Both the position numbers and the translations under genes were made by a program. Under the pieces are notes generated by a model. The model worked only from the letters and a program-made list of their open reading frames with translations, was not told where the DNA came from and did no database searches. Of a DNA stretch of 64,000 nt, positions 9,335 through 17,929 are shown piece by piece; position 1 is the first letter of the stretch, and each line of letters begins with the position of its first letter. The DNA is from Ensifer adhaerens (GTDB lineage: Bacteria > Pseudomonadota > Alphaproteobacteria > Rhizobiales > Rhizobiaceae), in NCBI RefSeq assembly GCF_020035535.1, contig NZ_CP083350.1, positions 2,552,501 through 2,616,500 on the forward strand. Reading direction: 5' to 3'.

Positions 9335-9697
9335 ATGAACCTCAAACGCGCCGCCGGCCTTTTCGCATGGCTCCTGTTTGCCGTGATTGCCTATTCGACG
9401 ATGTCCCCCCTCGAATTGCGCCCACGCATCGGCCATCTCGTTCATCTCGAGCGGTTCGGCGCTTTCGGTCTGCTGGGGCTGCTGTTCGCGATCGCCTATC
9501 CGAAGCACCTGACGCGCGTGCTGCTTCTCGTCTTCGTGACCGCCATCGGCTTCGAACTTCTGCAGATGATTTCGGCGGATCGTCATGCGCGCGCGGCCGA
9601 TGTCGCCGTCAAACTGCTCGGCGGTGTGTGCGGGGTTTTCTCCGGCTGGTTCCTCGTCCGTTTTCGTTTGCCGTTGCTGCGTCTGCTGGGGCGATAA
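9335..9697 (+). CDS. VanZ-like small membrane protein (120 aa)
   Basis: A short, very hydrophobic protein with three or four membrane segments: LFAWLLFAVIAYSTMSP, FGAFGLLGLLFAIAYP, LLLVFVTAIGFELLQM and VCGVFSGWFLV. The layout, with 'S..P.elRp' after the first segment and a polar 'fElLQ...rhar..D...n..G' region, fits the VanZ-like family. That family is often found in exopolysaccharide loci, with no established reaction. The ATG at 9335 opens the first membrane segment; upstream in-frame sequence is Arg-rich and unlikely to be coding. It sits between two glycosyltransferase genes and is probably a helper or anchor in polymer assembly. Confidence 0.75.
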   Translation: MNLKRAAGLFAWLLFAVIAYSTMSPLELRPRIGHLVHLERFGAFGLLGLLFAIAYPKHLTRVLLLVFVTAIGFELLQMISADRHARAADVAVKLLGGVCGVFSGWFLVRFRLPLLRLLGR

Positions 9698-9778
9698 ACC
9701 AAAACGCAAAATATCGACGGTATGGTCGCCGGCAACTTGGGCGCGGTTACCCGCGCGCTGCTGATATGGGGGAATCGC

Positions 9779-10777
9779 GTGGCAGTATCCGTCATCATCA
9801 AGACGCTGAACGAAGAAAAGCGCATTGCCGCGAACATCGAAAGCGCGCTTGGGGCACTCAAGACGGTCGGCGGTGAGGTCATCGTTGCCGATAGCGGTTC
9901 CTCCGACAGAACCGTAGAGATTGCCTCCCGTTACCCGGTCGTCATCGTCCAGATCAGCCCGCCGGCGCTTCCGAGCTGCGGGATCGGTCCGCAACTCGGT
10001 TTCCAGTATTCCCGTCACGAGCACATCTGCCTGCTCGATGGCGACATGTTGCTCGACAGCGATTTCCTTGAGGTTGCCGAGGCCTTCCTGGCCGACAATC
10101 CGAAGGTCGGCGGCGTCACCGGCCATGTCCAGGAGATGCTCACCGCCAACCTCGAATTTGCCCGGCGTGTCACACGCAATTCGCCGGAAAATCGTATCGG
10201 CGCGATCGACCGCATGAATGGTGGCGGTCTTTATCGGCGCGCGGCGATCGAGGCGGTCGGTTATCTCTCCGACCGCAATCTCCACGGCTACGAGGAGTTC
10301 GACCTCGGCATCCGGCTCAGAAGCGCAGGCTGGAAACTGCATCGTCTTGACCGTTGTTTCGTCCAGCATTTCGGCCACACGGACAATTCCTACCGCCTGC
10401 TCGTCCGCCGCTGGAAGAGCAAGTATCTGTTCGGTATCGGCGAGTTGCTGCGCGCTTCGCTTGGTCGGCCCTATTTTCTGCAGCTCATTCGGGAATTGCC
10501 GGAGCTCAAGCTCTGGGCGCTGGTCTATCTCTGGTGGGCGGTGTCGCTCGGCCTGCTGCTGTTCATGCCGAACAAGGCGCTCGCGCTCGGCCTCGTACTG
10601 GCGATCTTCGCCTGCGTCGTTGGGTTGATGAGCCTGCGTAAAGGCGGCTTCAGCATGGGGCTCTATACCGTTGTCGCCTGGTTCTTCCATGCGGCGGCGC
10701 TGCCGGTCGGCTTCTTCCGGGCGCGCCGGAAGCCCGACGCGCCGATCGAGAGCAAGCTGCTCGGAGCGCCGGCGTGA
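9779..10777 (+). CDS. Glycosyltransferase family 2 with C-terminal membrane segments (332 aa)
   Basis: A GT-A fold, inverting glycosyltransferase. The protein opens directly on the family motif (VSVIIKTLNEEKRI), followed by VIVADSGSSDRTVEI and the metal-binding CLLDGDMLLDSDF (about residues 83-95). EEFDLGIRLRSAGWKL near 175 is the usual acceptor-side ED-like motif. At least three membrane segments lie in the last 90 residues (LVYLWWAVSLGLLLFM, LALGLVLAIFACVVGL, FSMGLYTVVAWFFHAAALPVG). The GTG at 9779 is preferred because GGGGGA lies just upstream; an ATG at 9722 would add 19 residues without family similarity. The stop overlaps the next start (GTGA). It is likely the membrane-bound transferase of the locus. 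Confidence 0.87.
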   Translation: MAVSVIIKTLNEEKRIAANIESALGALKTVGGEVIVADSGSSDRTVEIASRYPVVIVQISPPALPSCGIGPQLGFQYSRHEHICLLDGDMLLDSDFLEVAEAFLADNPKVGGVTGHVQEMLTANLEFARRVTRNSPENRIGAIDRMNGGGLYRRAAIEAVGYLSDRNLHGYEEFDLGIRLRSAGWKLHRLDRCFVQHFGHTDNSYRLLVRRWKSKYLFGIGELLRASLGRPYFLQLIRELPELKLWALVYLWWAVSLGLLLFMPNKALALGLVLAIFACVVGLMSLRKGGFSMGLYTVVAWFFHAAALPVGFFRARRKPDAPIESKLLGAPA

Positions 10778-12942
10778 TAGGCCGGAGCCTGTGCGCTGCG
10801 GCGGCTGTGCTCTTCGCCGCCGGCTCGCCCGTGGGCGCTTCCGACCAGTGGCTTCCGGTGCGCGAAATCTCGCTCGAAATGAGGCCAGGCAGCCCCCTCG
10901 ACTTCTCTTCTTTTCTGCCGAACGGGACGATCGATGCGGATCGTCGCCTCGTCGCGGGCGCCAATGGTGGTCTCGCCTTTGCGCAATCGCCCGAGAAGCC
11001 CGAAAGAATGCTCTGCGCGTCGCTCGCCTGGAGCCCGGCCTCCGGAGGGTTTCCCGATCACCAGACCGCGGATCGCTATGCCCGGCAACTGGCGATGCAC
11101 GGCTACAATCTCGCGCGCCTGCATTTCGTCGACGCCAGCCTGATGTTCGGCCGCGACAAGGATTTCGACTTCGATCCAGAGACGCTCGACCGCATCCACT
11201 ATCTGCTCGCGGCGCTGAAGAAGAATGGCATCTACTGGATCATCGACGGCCTGTCGTCGCCGCGCGGAGCCTATGGCGGCTTCGACGATCGTTGGGATGT
11301 CGGCGGCGACCTGAAGCTCGCGCTCTATTTCGATGATCGCGCCTTCGACCATTGGAAGCGAATGCAGGAAACGATCCTCGCTCGGGTGAACCCCTATACC
11401 GGTGTGGCGCCGATCCGCGACGATGCCCTCGCACTGGTCGTTCTCGCCAACGAGAACGGCATCGAGTTCGACGGCGTTGTGCATGACCAGCCGGGCAAGG
11501 CACCCTACGATCCGCTGCTCGCCAAACCTTTCAACGCGTGGCTGGCGAAGCGCTACGGTTCGACGGATGCTCTCGCGAAGGTCTGGCCTGATCTTCGCTC
11601 GGATGAGACGATCAATGCGGGATCAGTCGAACTTCCTATCGATCGCTACAACGATAGTCCACGGCTGCGGGACCTGCAGGCCTTCTTCACCGAGACGGAA
11701 GAGGCCACAACAGCGCGCATGAGCGACGTGTTGCGCGGGCTCGGCTACCGCGGCCTGATCAGCAATTACAACAACTGGCCGACGGTGCAGGCGTCGCTTA
11801 GCCGGCGCGGTCTCGAAACCGTGACCATGAACACCTATCACGACTGGGTCAGCGGCTACGCACCCGGCAGCAAGACCACGCAGGTCAGTTCGATCGCCGA
11901 CGGGATGAACTATATCCGGATGATCGCCGCAGCGCGCTGGCTGGGCAGGCCCTTCGTGATCAGCGAATACGATCACCTCTTCTGGAATCGCTACCGCTAC
12001 GAAGCCGGCCTGGCGATGCCGGCCTACGCGGCGTTGCAGGGCTGGGACGCGCTGTGCCGCCACGGTCACGGCCCGATCGTGCTTACCTATGACGAGCCTT
12101 TCGCGCACAAGCGGGCGATGCTGCCTTATGCCATCGCGCTCGATCCGGTCGCCCGCGCCGGCGAGACACTGGCGGCACTGCTTTACCGCCGCGGGGACGT
12201 TGCGACATCGGATGTGACGGTGCCATTTGCCGTGCGTGGAGAAGAGGACCTCTCCGATGATATGCAGGCCCGGGAGCCGGAGCATCTGACGGACCTAGCG
12301 ATGATTGGGCGGATCGGACTTGAAGACGCAAAGGCTCTCGGCGACGCTGCGGCCGTGCTGCAACCGCGTCAGCAGAACAGCGAAGCACTCGTCGAAAGCC
12401 TGCGGAAAAGCGATGTGCTTCCGGATGATAACGCCACGAACATCGATGCCGGCATCTATCAGAGCAGCACCGGTGAGATCCTGCTGAACCGCTTTGCCGG
12501 GCAATTGCGCGTTGCAACGACGGCAACCGAAGCCGCGGCCTTCTCGTCACTCCGCGAGCCCATCGATCTCGGCACGCTGCGCATCGAGCGGGCCGACGGC
12601 AATGGGTTGATCGCACTCTCGGCGCTCGATGCGGAAGCATCCTTGGCCAAAAGCCGCCGTTTCCTGCTGATCTTCGCGACCGATGCCCAGAACACCGGCA
12701 TGACGTTTCGCGACACCGAGGAAAAAGTGATCGAGGATTTCGGGCGCCTGCCCGTTCGAATCCGCGAAGGCTATGCCGACCTTTCGCTGGCGCGAAACGC
12801 GGCGAACTGGAGCGTTTCGCCGGTCGGCCTCGATGGGACCGTGCATCCGCCGATCGCGCGCGGCAAGGGGGATGTTGCGTTCCGTCTTTCCAACAATGTT
12901 GCCTCCGGGCCGACCACCTATTTCCTGCTCGAACTCAAGTAA
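10774..12942 (+). CDS. Secreted glycoside hydrolase, GH-A clan (722 aa)
   Basis: A signal peptide (CAAAAVLFAAGSPVGAS, cleavage near residue 23) directs it to the periplasm or outside. The region 80-430 looks like a clan GH-A (beta/alpha)8 barrel. NLARLHFVDASLMFG and YWIIDGLSSPRGAYGG are barrel strands. Glu227 in LANENGIEFDG would be the acid/base. Glu398 in VISEYDHLFWNRYR would be the nucleophile. The last 200 residues form a beta-rich region. I cannot place it in a numbered GH family. The GTG start overlaps the preceding stop, so it is co-translated with the glycosyltransferase. In Wzx/Wzy loci such hydrolases often trim or release the polymer, and that is my inference here. Confidence 0.78.
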   Translation: MIGRSLCAAAAVLFAAGSPVGASDQWLPVREISLEMRPGSPLDFSSFLPNGTIDADRRLVAGANGGLAFAQSPEKPERMLCASLAWSPASGGFPDHQTADRYARQLAMHGYNLARLHFVDASLMFGRDKDFDFDPETLDRIHYLLAALKKNGIYWIIDGLSSPRGAYGGFDDRWDVGGDLKLALYFDDRAFDHWKRMQETILARVNPYTGVAPIRDDALALVVLANENGIEFDGVVHDQPGKAPYDPLLAKPFNAWLAKRYGSTDALAKVWPDLRSDETINAGSVELPIDRYNDSPRLRDLQAFFTETEEATTARMSDVLRGLGYRGLISNYNNWPTVQASLSRRGLETVTMNTYHDWVSGYAPGSKTTQVSSIADGMNYIRMIAAARWLGRPFVISEYDHLFWNRYRYEAGLAMPAYAALQGWDALCRHGHGPIVLTYDEPFAHKRAMLPYAIALDPVARAGETLAALLYRRGDVATSDVTVPFAVRGEEDLSDDMQAREPEHLTDLAMIGRIGLEDAKALGDAAAVLQPRQQNSEALVESLRKSDVLPDDNATNIDAGIYQSSTGEILLNRFAGQLRVATTATEAAAFSSLREPIDLGTLRIERADGNGLIALSALDAEASLAKSRRFLLIFATDAQNTGMTFRDTEEKVIEDFGRLPVRIREGYADLSLARNAANWSVSPVGLDGTVHPPIARGKGDVAFRLSNNVASGPTTYFLLELK

Positions 12943-13029
12943 GGCCACTGCGGTCCTGTGCCCGCGTGGATCAAGGTATGGCCATGATGTCAGCCTATTC
13001 TCCGCCGCTTTCACGCAAAGGAGGATACG

Positions 13030-13449
13030 ATGAGAATATCGGAAGCCATGCATCCCGGCGCTCGCTGGATCTCTCCCGATACCGACATCAAGACGATCGC
13101 ACGCATCATGCGGGATGAGGACATCGGCGCCTTGCCCGTTGGCGAAAACGATCGCCTGATCGGCATGGTCACGGACCGCGACATTGCTTTGCGCGCCTTT
13201 GCCAACGGGCGCGATCCCGCGTCGATGACGGCGCGCGATGTGATGACCAGGGACATCGTCTACTGCCGCACCAATGAAACGATCGAACATGCTGTCCACC
13301 TGATGGAGGCGAAGCAGGTTCGGCGCCTGCCCGTGATCGACCAGGACAAGCGCATGGTCGGAATGCTGTCGCTCGGCGACATTTCCCATGCCGGCAGCCG
13401 CCAGCTATCGGGTGAGCTCGCCAGGGCGGTGACGGCCCACCACCTCTGA
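13030..13449 (+). CDS. CBS-domain protein (139 aa)
   Basis: A small soluble protein made of two CBS motifs in tandem: residues 1-65 (MRISEAMHPGARWISP through IGMVTDRDIALRA) and 70-125 (ARDVMTRDIVYC through MVGMLSLGDIS). Paired CBS motifs bind adenosine nucleotides and act as energy or stress sensors; a free-standing pair usually regulates a partner. The start has a very strong site (AAAGGAGG, 6-8 bases upstream). The 88-bp gap before it separates it from the polysaccharide operon, and a strong terminator follows. In rhizobia such genes are often oxygen-regulated. The neighbouring OmpW gene fits that, but I see only a half FNR/FixK site here. Confidence 0.9.
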   Translation: MRISEAMHPGARWISPDTDIKTIARIMRDEDIGALPVGENDRLIGMVTDRDIALRAFANGRDPASMTARDVMTRDIVYCRTNETIEHAVHLMEAKQVRRLPVIDQDKRMVGMLSLGDISHAGSRQLSGELARAVTAHHL

Positions 13450-13466
13450 AATCTGAATTTGCAATT

Positions 13467-13500
13467 GCGGCGCCGTGATCGGCGCCGCAAACCGTTTTAT
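13467..13500. terminator. Terminator between CBS gene and ompW-like gene
   Basis: GCGGCGCCG-TGAT-CGGCGCCGC forms a perfect nine-base-pair stem with a four-base loop, followed by AAACCGTTTT. It lies between two convergent genes, 17 bases after the CBS stop and 20 bases after the ompW-like stop on the other strand. It may serve both directions. Confidence 0.7.
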
Positions 13501-13519
13501 CAGGCCGATCTGATTTGGA

Positions 13520-14227
13520 TCAGAAGCGGTAGCTGATACCTGTGCCGATCAGCCAGGGATCAAGCTTGACCTTGCCGCTGACAGTGCCTGCGCCGGGCAG
13601 CGTCGCGTTGACCTCGGGCTCGAGGAACAGCTTCTTAACGTCGAAGTTCAGGCCCCAATGCTCGTCGAGCTTGATGTTGACACCCGCCTGGAGGGCGACG
13701 CCAAACGTGTTCTTCATGTTGAAGCTCGAGAAAGCGCCACGGGGCTTTTCGTTGTAGAACATCGTGTAGTTCACGCCGGCGCCGACATAGGGCTTGATCT
13801 CGTCGGTGACGTTGAAGTGGTACTGCAGCGTGAGCGTTGGCGGCAGAAGCCACGCCTTGCCGATTTCACCGAGGCCGGCGATTGAGCCGCTGCCGCGCGC
13901 CGTGTGCGGCGTTGTGCCGAGGATCAGTTCGGCGGCGATGTTGTCGGTGAAGAAATAGGTGATGTCGAGTTCGGGAACGACCGAGTTGCTGACACCAACC
14001 TTCTCGCCGTCGAGCGCTGTGCCATTCAGGGAGAGCGAGGCCTTGTCGTCGGGCAGGACGGCCAGTGCGCGGGCACGGATCATCCATGGACCCGACTCGC
14101 TGGCAAGAGGCATCTCCGGTGCTGCTACCGCGCTCGGCTCGGAGAGATCTGCCGCCGTCGCGATCGCGAGCGGCGCCGCGACTGCGGCAAGGAAGACGGC
14201 AGATGGTAGAATAGCGCGAATAGGCAT
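13520..14227 (-). CDS. OmpW-family outer-membrane protein (235 aa)
   Basis: An eight-stranded beta-barrel porin of the OmpW/AlkL family. It has a signal peptide (ILPSAVFLAAVAAPLAIATA, cleavage near residue 26). PWMIRARALAVLPDD follows, then VVPELDITYFFTDNIAAELI and LPPTLTLQYHF, and the protein ends in SGKVKLDPWLIGTGISYRF. The terminal Phe is the outer-membrane insertion signal. Family members pass small hydrophobic molecules and in enterobacteria are controlled by oxygen. It is transcribed alone, convergent with the CBS-domain gene, with a 190-bp upstream region that holds a possible FNR/FixK box. Confidence 0.9.
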   Translation of the reverse strand: MPIRAILPSAVFLAAVAAPLAIATAADLSEPSAVAAPEMPLASESGPWMIRARALAVLPDDKASLSLNGTALDGEKVGVSNSVVPELDITYFFTDNIAAELILGTTPHTARGSGSIAGLGEIGKAWLLPPTLTLQYHFNVTDEIKPYVGAGVNYTMFYNEKPRGAFSSFNMKNTFGVALQAGVNIKLDEHWGLNFDVKKLFLEPEVNATLPGAGTVSGKVKLDPWLIGTGISYRF

Positions 14228-14329
14228 GATTTCCGGACCCCCAGAAGAAGTTGAACATCGCCGGTCAGGGCGTTCGGCCGTAGTTGTCTGCGGCCGGCGG
14301 CACTATGCTCAAGACGGGTCTCTCAGGGG

Positions 14330-14343
14330 TTGTCCTGGATCAA
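14330..14343 (-). promoter_or_regulatory. Possible FNR/FixK box upstream of ompW-like gene
   Basis: On the plus strand the site reads TTGTC-CTGG-ATCAA, eight of ten matches to the FNR/FixK consensus TTGAT-N4-ATCAA. It lies about 100 bp upstream of the ompW-like start, a plausible distance with an intermediate leader. The neighbouring peptide-ABC operon ends on its other side, so the ompW-like gene is the only candidate target. No clear -10 was assigned. Confidence 0.35.
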
Positions 14344-14419
14344 TGCGGTCCAGAATCACCAAGTCTTTGGGGACAAAGGCGGATTCGCCTGGCGGGACGG
14401 TAGCCGCGCCAACCGCTTG

Positions 14420-15163
14420 TCAGGCGGGCATGCGCGGAATGCTGGCAAGCAACCGCTGCGTATAGGGATGCTTGGGGGCGGTCAGAATGTCGCGGGTCTT
14501 GCCGCTCTCGACTACCTTGCCACGCTCCAGAATGATCATTTCCTCGCACAGTGCCGCGACGACGCCGAGATCGTGGGAGACGAAAACCAGCGTCAGCTTC
14601 TCGGCGAGGGTCTTGAAAAGCTCGACAATGCGGATGCGGGTCGAAAGATCGAGCGCGCTGACCGCTTCGTCGGCGAGCACGATCTGCGGGCCAGCGACGA
14701 TTGCGCGGGCGATGGCGATACGCTGCCGCTGTCCGCCGGAGAATTCGTGCGGAAAACGCCGCATGGCGTCGGACGGCAGCCCGACAGCCTCGAGCGCTTC
14801 GGTCACCGCCTGGGTCCGATCGCCGGGAATACGGAGCGAGCGCAGAGGCTCGGCGATGATGTCGATCACCCGTTGCCGCGGGTCGAGGGAGGAATAGGGA
14901 TCCTGAAACACCGGTTGCACCGCGCGCCGATAGCGGCGCATGAAGGCGTTGTTGCCGGGGTCGAGCACCTCATCGCCAAACCGGATGGTTCCGCTGGTCG
15001 GGCGAACGAGCCCGAGCATCAGGCGCAGGAGAGTCGTCTTGCCGGACCCCGATTCGCCGACGAGACCGACGCTTACGCCAGGACGGACCGACAGCGAGAC
15101 GTCGTCGAGCGTGGTCTGTTGGCGGGAATAGCCGAAGCTGACGTTTTGAAGATCGAGCATCAT
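14420..15163 (-). CDS. Peptide-type ABC transporter ATPase, DppF-like (247 aa)
   Basis: Second of the two ATPases of a Dpp/Opp importer. It shows Walker A GESGSGKTTL (about 35-44), signature FSGGQRQRIAIAR (about 142-154), Walker B IVLADEAVSALD (about 161-172) and the switch His in VFVSHDLGV. It hydrolyses ATP at the cytoplasmic face to drive import. At 247 aa it is at the short end of the family (260-330 aa); the extra C-terminal oligopeptide/dipeptide region that binds an iron-sulfur cluster in some relatives is short (TQRLLASIPRMPA). It overlaps the preceding ATPase gene by four bases and is last in the operon. Confidence 0.9.
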   Translation of the reverse strand: MMLDLQNVSFGYSRQQTTLDDVSLSVRPGVSVGLVGESGSGKTTLLRLMLGLVRPTSGTIRFGDEVLDPGNNAFMRRYRRAVQPVFQDPYSSLDPRQRVIDIIAEPLRSLRIPGDRTQAVTEALEAVGLPSDAMRRFPHEFSGGQRQRIAIARAIVAGPQIVLADEAVSALDLSTRIRIVELFKTLAEKLTLVFVSHDLGVVAALCEEMIILERGKVVESGKTRDILTAPKHPYTQRLLASIPRMPA

Positions 15164-15972
15164 GATCCGGTTGCTCCCAACGCCTCGTCGAACAGGCGGG
15201 CGGCCTCGACCAGCGTCTTGGTATAGTCGTGCTGCGGCTTGCCGAAGACCGAACCGACCGGTCCCTCCTCGACAGCGATACCGTTCTTCAGCACGATGAC
15301 GCGCTCGACCACCTGGGCGACGACGGGCAAGTCGTGGCTGATGAACAGAAGCGCCATGCCGGTTTCGCGCACCAGTTGGTCCAGCAGTTTCAGGATTTCT
15401 GCCTGCGTCGTGACATCGAGCGCCGTCGTCGGCTCGTCGGCAATCAGCAGCTTCGGGCGGCAGGCGAGCGCCATGGCGATCGCGACGCGCTGGCGCTGGC
15501 CGCCGGACACTTCATGTGGATAGGAACTGATGATGCGCTCCGGCTGCGGCAATGCCACCTTGTCGATGAGGTCGCGGACTTCGCGTTGTACCGCTTGCTT
15601 CGTTGTCTTCAGACCATCCCGTTCCAGGCGCCGGCGAACGGGCTCGGCGATTTGCCGGCCGATCTTCATCAGCGGATCGAGCGCGGTCAGCGGCTCCTGA
15701 AAGACAACGGCAGCGGCAACGCCGCGCAGCCGGTTCATCACTTTGTCTGTGGCGCCGACCACTTGCTGTCCGTCGAGTTCGATCGAACCGGCTACGCTGA
15801 TTGAAGCCGGCAGCAGTCCGGTGGCGGCCATCGCCGTCATCGATTTTCCGGAACCGGACTCGCCGATCAGGCCGATGCGTTCGCCGGGCCGGATCGTCAA
15901 GGAAAGGTCAGACACCAGCGGCTTGTCGCCGGCACGGATGTTGAGCCCCTTGATGTCGAGCAGCGCTGTCAT
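15160..15972 (-). CDS. Peptide-type ABC transporter ATPase, DppD-like (270 aa)
   Basis: First ATPase of the importer. Walker A is [13 protein letters not shown] (about 36-48). The Q-loop is [13 protein letters not shown]. The signature is [14 protein letters not shown] (about 153-166). Walker B is [14 protein letters not shown], and the H-loop is [13 protein letters not shown]. The C-terminus carries [14 protein letters not shown], which aligns with the oligopeptide-ATPase C-terminal motif 'HPYT..Ll'. It forms a heterodimer with the product of the next gene, with which it shares a four-base overlap. It also overlaps the upstream permease gene by four bases, so the four membrane and ATPase genes are tightly coupled. 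Confidence 0.91.
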   Translation of the reverse strand: MTALLDIKGLNIRAGDKPLVSDLSLTIRPGERIGLIGESGSGKSMTAMAATGLLPASISVAGSIELDGQQVVGATDKVMNRLRGVAAAVVFQEPLTALDPLMKIGRQIAEPVRRRLERDGLKTTKQAVQREVRDLIDKVALPQPERIISSYPHEVSGGQRQRVAIAMALACRPKLLIADEPTTALDVTTQAEILKLLDQLVRETGMALLFISHDLPVVAQVVERVIVLKNGIAVEEGPVGSVFGKPQHDYTKTLVEAARLFDEALGATGS

Positions 15973-16820
15973 CGCGATCTCCCCCGTGTCGGATCGGCGA
16001 TATCGCGCAAGCCGTCGGCGAGGAGGTTCATGCCGATGACGAGCGCAACGAGGGCAATGCCCGGCGCGATCGCGCCGATCGGCGCCGTATAGACGGTGCC
16101 CTGCGCTTCCTGCAGCAGCCGTCCCCAGGAGGCGTTTGGCGGCGGCGCACCAAGGCCGAGATAGGAGAGCGATGCTTCGGCGATGACAGCAAGACCGAAC
16201 TGCAGGGCAAAGTTGACCGACAGCGTCGGCCAGATGTTGGGAAGCACATGGCGGAAGACGACGCCCGCCCAGGATGTGCCCGACGTGCGCGCGGCGACGA
16301 TGTAATCCTGCCTGAGCACGCGCTTGGCGAGGATGCGGGTCAGCCGGGCGACGATGGCGGAGATGGCAAGCCCGAGTGCCAGGATCGCCGACCAGAGGCT
16401 GGCGCTGTCGCTTGCCGCCACCACCAACATGGCAAGCAGCAGGGTGGGGAAGGCAATCAGGATATCGAGTGTCGCGGCCATCACGTCGTCGGCAAGACGC
16501 GTGGCGAAGGCGGCGAGAACGCCGAGGCTGACGCCGATCGCGGCCCCGATCGCAACTGCGCCCGTGCCGACCAGCAGCGCTGTACGTGCGCCGATCATCA
16601 GCTGGGTCATCAGGTCGCGCCCCAACCGGTCTGTGCCGAGCCAGTGCAGCAGCGACGGTGCTTCCAGCCTGCCGCCCGAGGCGTTCAGCGGATCATAGGG
16701 CGTCCAGAAGAGCGTCAGAACCGCTACGGCGAGGTTGATGCCGACGAGCGCGAGGCCGACCGAAAGGGCCAGCGAATGCCGGCGCTGCCGCCAGGGAACG
16801 GATGTGTCGATCGGGCTCAT
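15969..16820 (-). CDS. Peptide-type ABC permease, DppC-like (283 aa)
   Basis: An inner-membrane permease of the binding-protein-dependent family with six predicted segments. HWLGTDRLGRDLMTQLMIGAR (about 59-79) is the hallmark N-terminal motif of DppC/OppC ('lGTDelGRDvlSRliyGar'). The EAA-loop that contacts the ATPase is in SYLGLGAPPPNASWGRLL and the preceding RTSGTSWAGVVFRHVLPN. Length matches the family. It pairs with the DppB-like permease encoded upstream with a four-base overlap. Confidence 0.92.
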   Translation of the reverse strand: MSPIDTSVPWRQRRHSLALSVGLALVGINLAVAVLTLFWTPYDPLNASGGRLEAPSLLHWLGTDRLGRDLMTQLMIGARTALLVGTGAVAIGAAIGVSLGVLAAFATRLADDVMAATLDILIAFPTLLLAMLVVAASDSASLWSAILALGLAISAIVARLTRILAKRVLRQDYIVAARTSGTSWAGVVFRHVLPNIWPTLSVNFALQFGLAVIAEASLSYLGLGAPPPNASWGRLLQEAQGTVYTAPIGAIAPGIALVALVIGMNLLADGLRDIADPTRGRSR

Positions 16821-17782
16821 GCGTTGCCTCCGACAGCGCGTTCGCGCAGGCGTGGATCGATCAGGCGCTGGGTGAGGTCGGCGGCAAAACCGATCAGCAG
16901 CACCAGCAGGGTGGAGATAAACAGCACGCCCTGAACATTCGGATAGTCACGCTGCTCGATCGCCAGCAGCAGCATCGAGCCGAGGCCTGGCAGGGCAAAG
17001 ACGCGCTCTACCACGACCGCGCCGAGCAACGTCGTTGCGAGCTCTATGCCGAGGATCGAGACGATCGGCACGGCGCCGTTGCGGATGCCGTGACGAATGA
17101 GCGCTTGAGGGAAGCTGGCGCCGAGGGCGCGCGCCGTGCGCAAGTAGTCGCTGCCGAGAACGTCCTGCGTGGCAGAGCGGACATAGCGCAGCAGCGATGC
17201 GCCCATGACGAGCCCGATCGTCATGACGGGCAATGCCAGCGCATAGAGCACCTGCCCCTCGTTCTGCCAGCCGCGGCGGGGAAAGCCGCCCGAAGGGAAG
17301 AGCCGGAAAGTGACCGCGAAGACGGTCACCAGCAGGATGCCCACCCAGAAGACGGGGATCGCGATGCCGAGCTGCGACACGGTCGAGATCAGCCCGCCAT
17401 ACCAGCGGTTGGCCTTGACGGCGGAGAGGATGCCGAGCGGAACGGCGATCAGGATGGCGAGCACGAAACCCATCAGCGCCAGCGGCACGGTAACTGTCAG
17501 CCGGGTGGCGATCTCCTCGATCACCGGTTTGCCGCTCACGAATGAGGTGCCGAGATCGAAACGGGCAAGGCTCGCAACAAAGCGGAGGAACTGCTGCCAG
17601 AGCGGCAGGTTCGAGCCGACCTGTTCACGCGCCTTCTCGATTTGCGCGGCATCGGCGCCGACAGAGAGAAGCGCATTGGCGGGGTCGCCGGGCAAAAGGC
17701 GCAACAGCACGAACAGCACCACCGCTGCAATCAGCAGCGACAGAAGCAGAATGGCAAAACGGCGGACGAGATAGGTGAGAAT
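16817..17782 (-). CDS. Peptide-type ABC permease, DppB-like, start uncertain (301-321 aa)
   Basis: The second membrane subunit. LRLLPGDPANALL near the N-terminus and ALGASFPQALIRHGIRN (the EAA loop) are typical of DppB/OppB, and RDYPNVQGVLFISTLLVL near the end is the usual closing region. The first conventional start is GTG at 17722, but it falls inside membrane segment 1. The frame continues upstream for 20 sensible codons (ILTYLVRRFAILLLSLLIAA) to an ATT at 17782, with AAAGGA eight bases before it, and then hits a stop at 17803-17801. I extend the call to that ATT because DppB proteins normally start with 'L..yl..Rl'. If ATT is not used, the protein begins at 17722. Confidence 0.8.
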   Translation of the reverse strand: MLTYLVRRFAILLLSLLIAAVVLFVLLRLLPGDPANALLSVGADAAQIEKAREQVGSNLPLWQQFLRFVASLARFDLGTSFVSGKPVIEEIATRLTVTVPLALMGFVLAILIAVPLGILSAVKANRWYGGLISTVSQLGIAIPVFWVGILLVTVFAVTFRLFPSGGFPRRGWQNEGQVLYALALPVMTIGLVMGASLLRYVRSATQDVLGSDYLRTARALGASFPQALIRHGIRNGAVPIVSILGIELATTLLGAVVVERVFALPGLGSMLLLAIEQRDYPNVQGVLFISTLLVLLIGFAADLTQRLIDPRLRERAVGGNA

Positions 17783-17828
17783 GGCTGCATTCCTTTCTTC
17801 TCACGGGGTCCGTGATCAGAGAGCTGGC

Positions 17829-17923
17829 TTTTGCACCAAAAAGAAGAGTGAGGCTAGAGCGTCTCTCATCTTTGGGAGTGCCTGTGGAAGGCCGGAGAGA
17901 TGCCCGGACGAATTGGTGCAAAA
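17829..17923. repeat. 11-bp inverted repeat in binding-protein/permease gap
   Basis: TTTTGCACCAA at 17829-17839 and TTGGTGCAAAA at 17913-17923 are perfect inverted copies, 73 bases apart, in the non-coding gap between the binding-protein gene and the DppB-like permease. The TGCACCA/TGGTGCA halves resemble NtrC half-sites, but the spacing is far too wide for one NtrC dimer site. They could bracket a larger RNA fold or be two separate sites. Confidence 0.45.
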
Positions 17924-17929
17924 CGCAGT

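Noticed and set aside
7847..10690. 947-codon open frame on the minus strand across the polysaccharide genes
   Set aside because: It is the antisense shadow of two glycosyltransferases and the VanZ-like gene, which have clear family motifs. Its translation is His/Arg/Asp/Gln-rich with no domain pattern, typical of GC-rich antisense frames.
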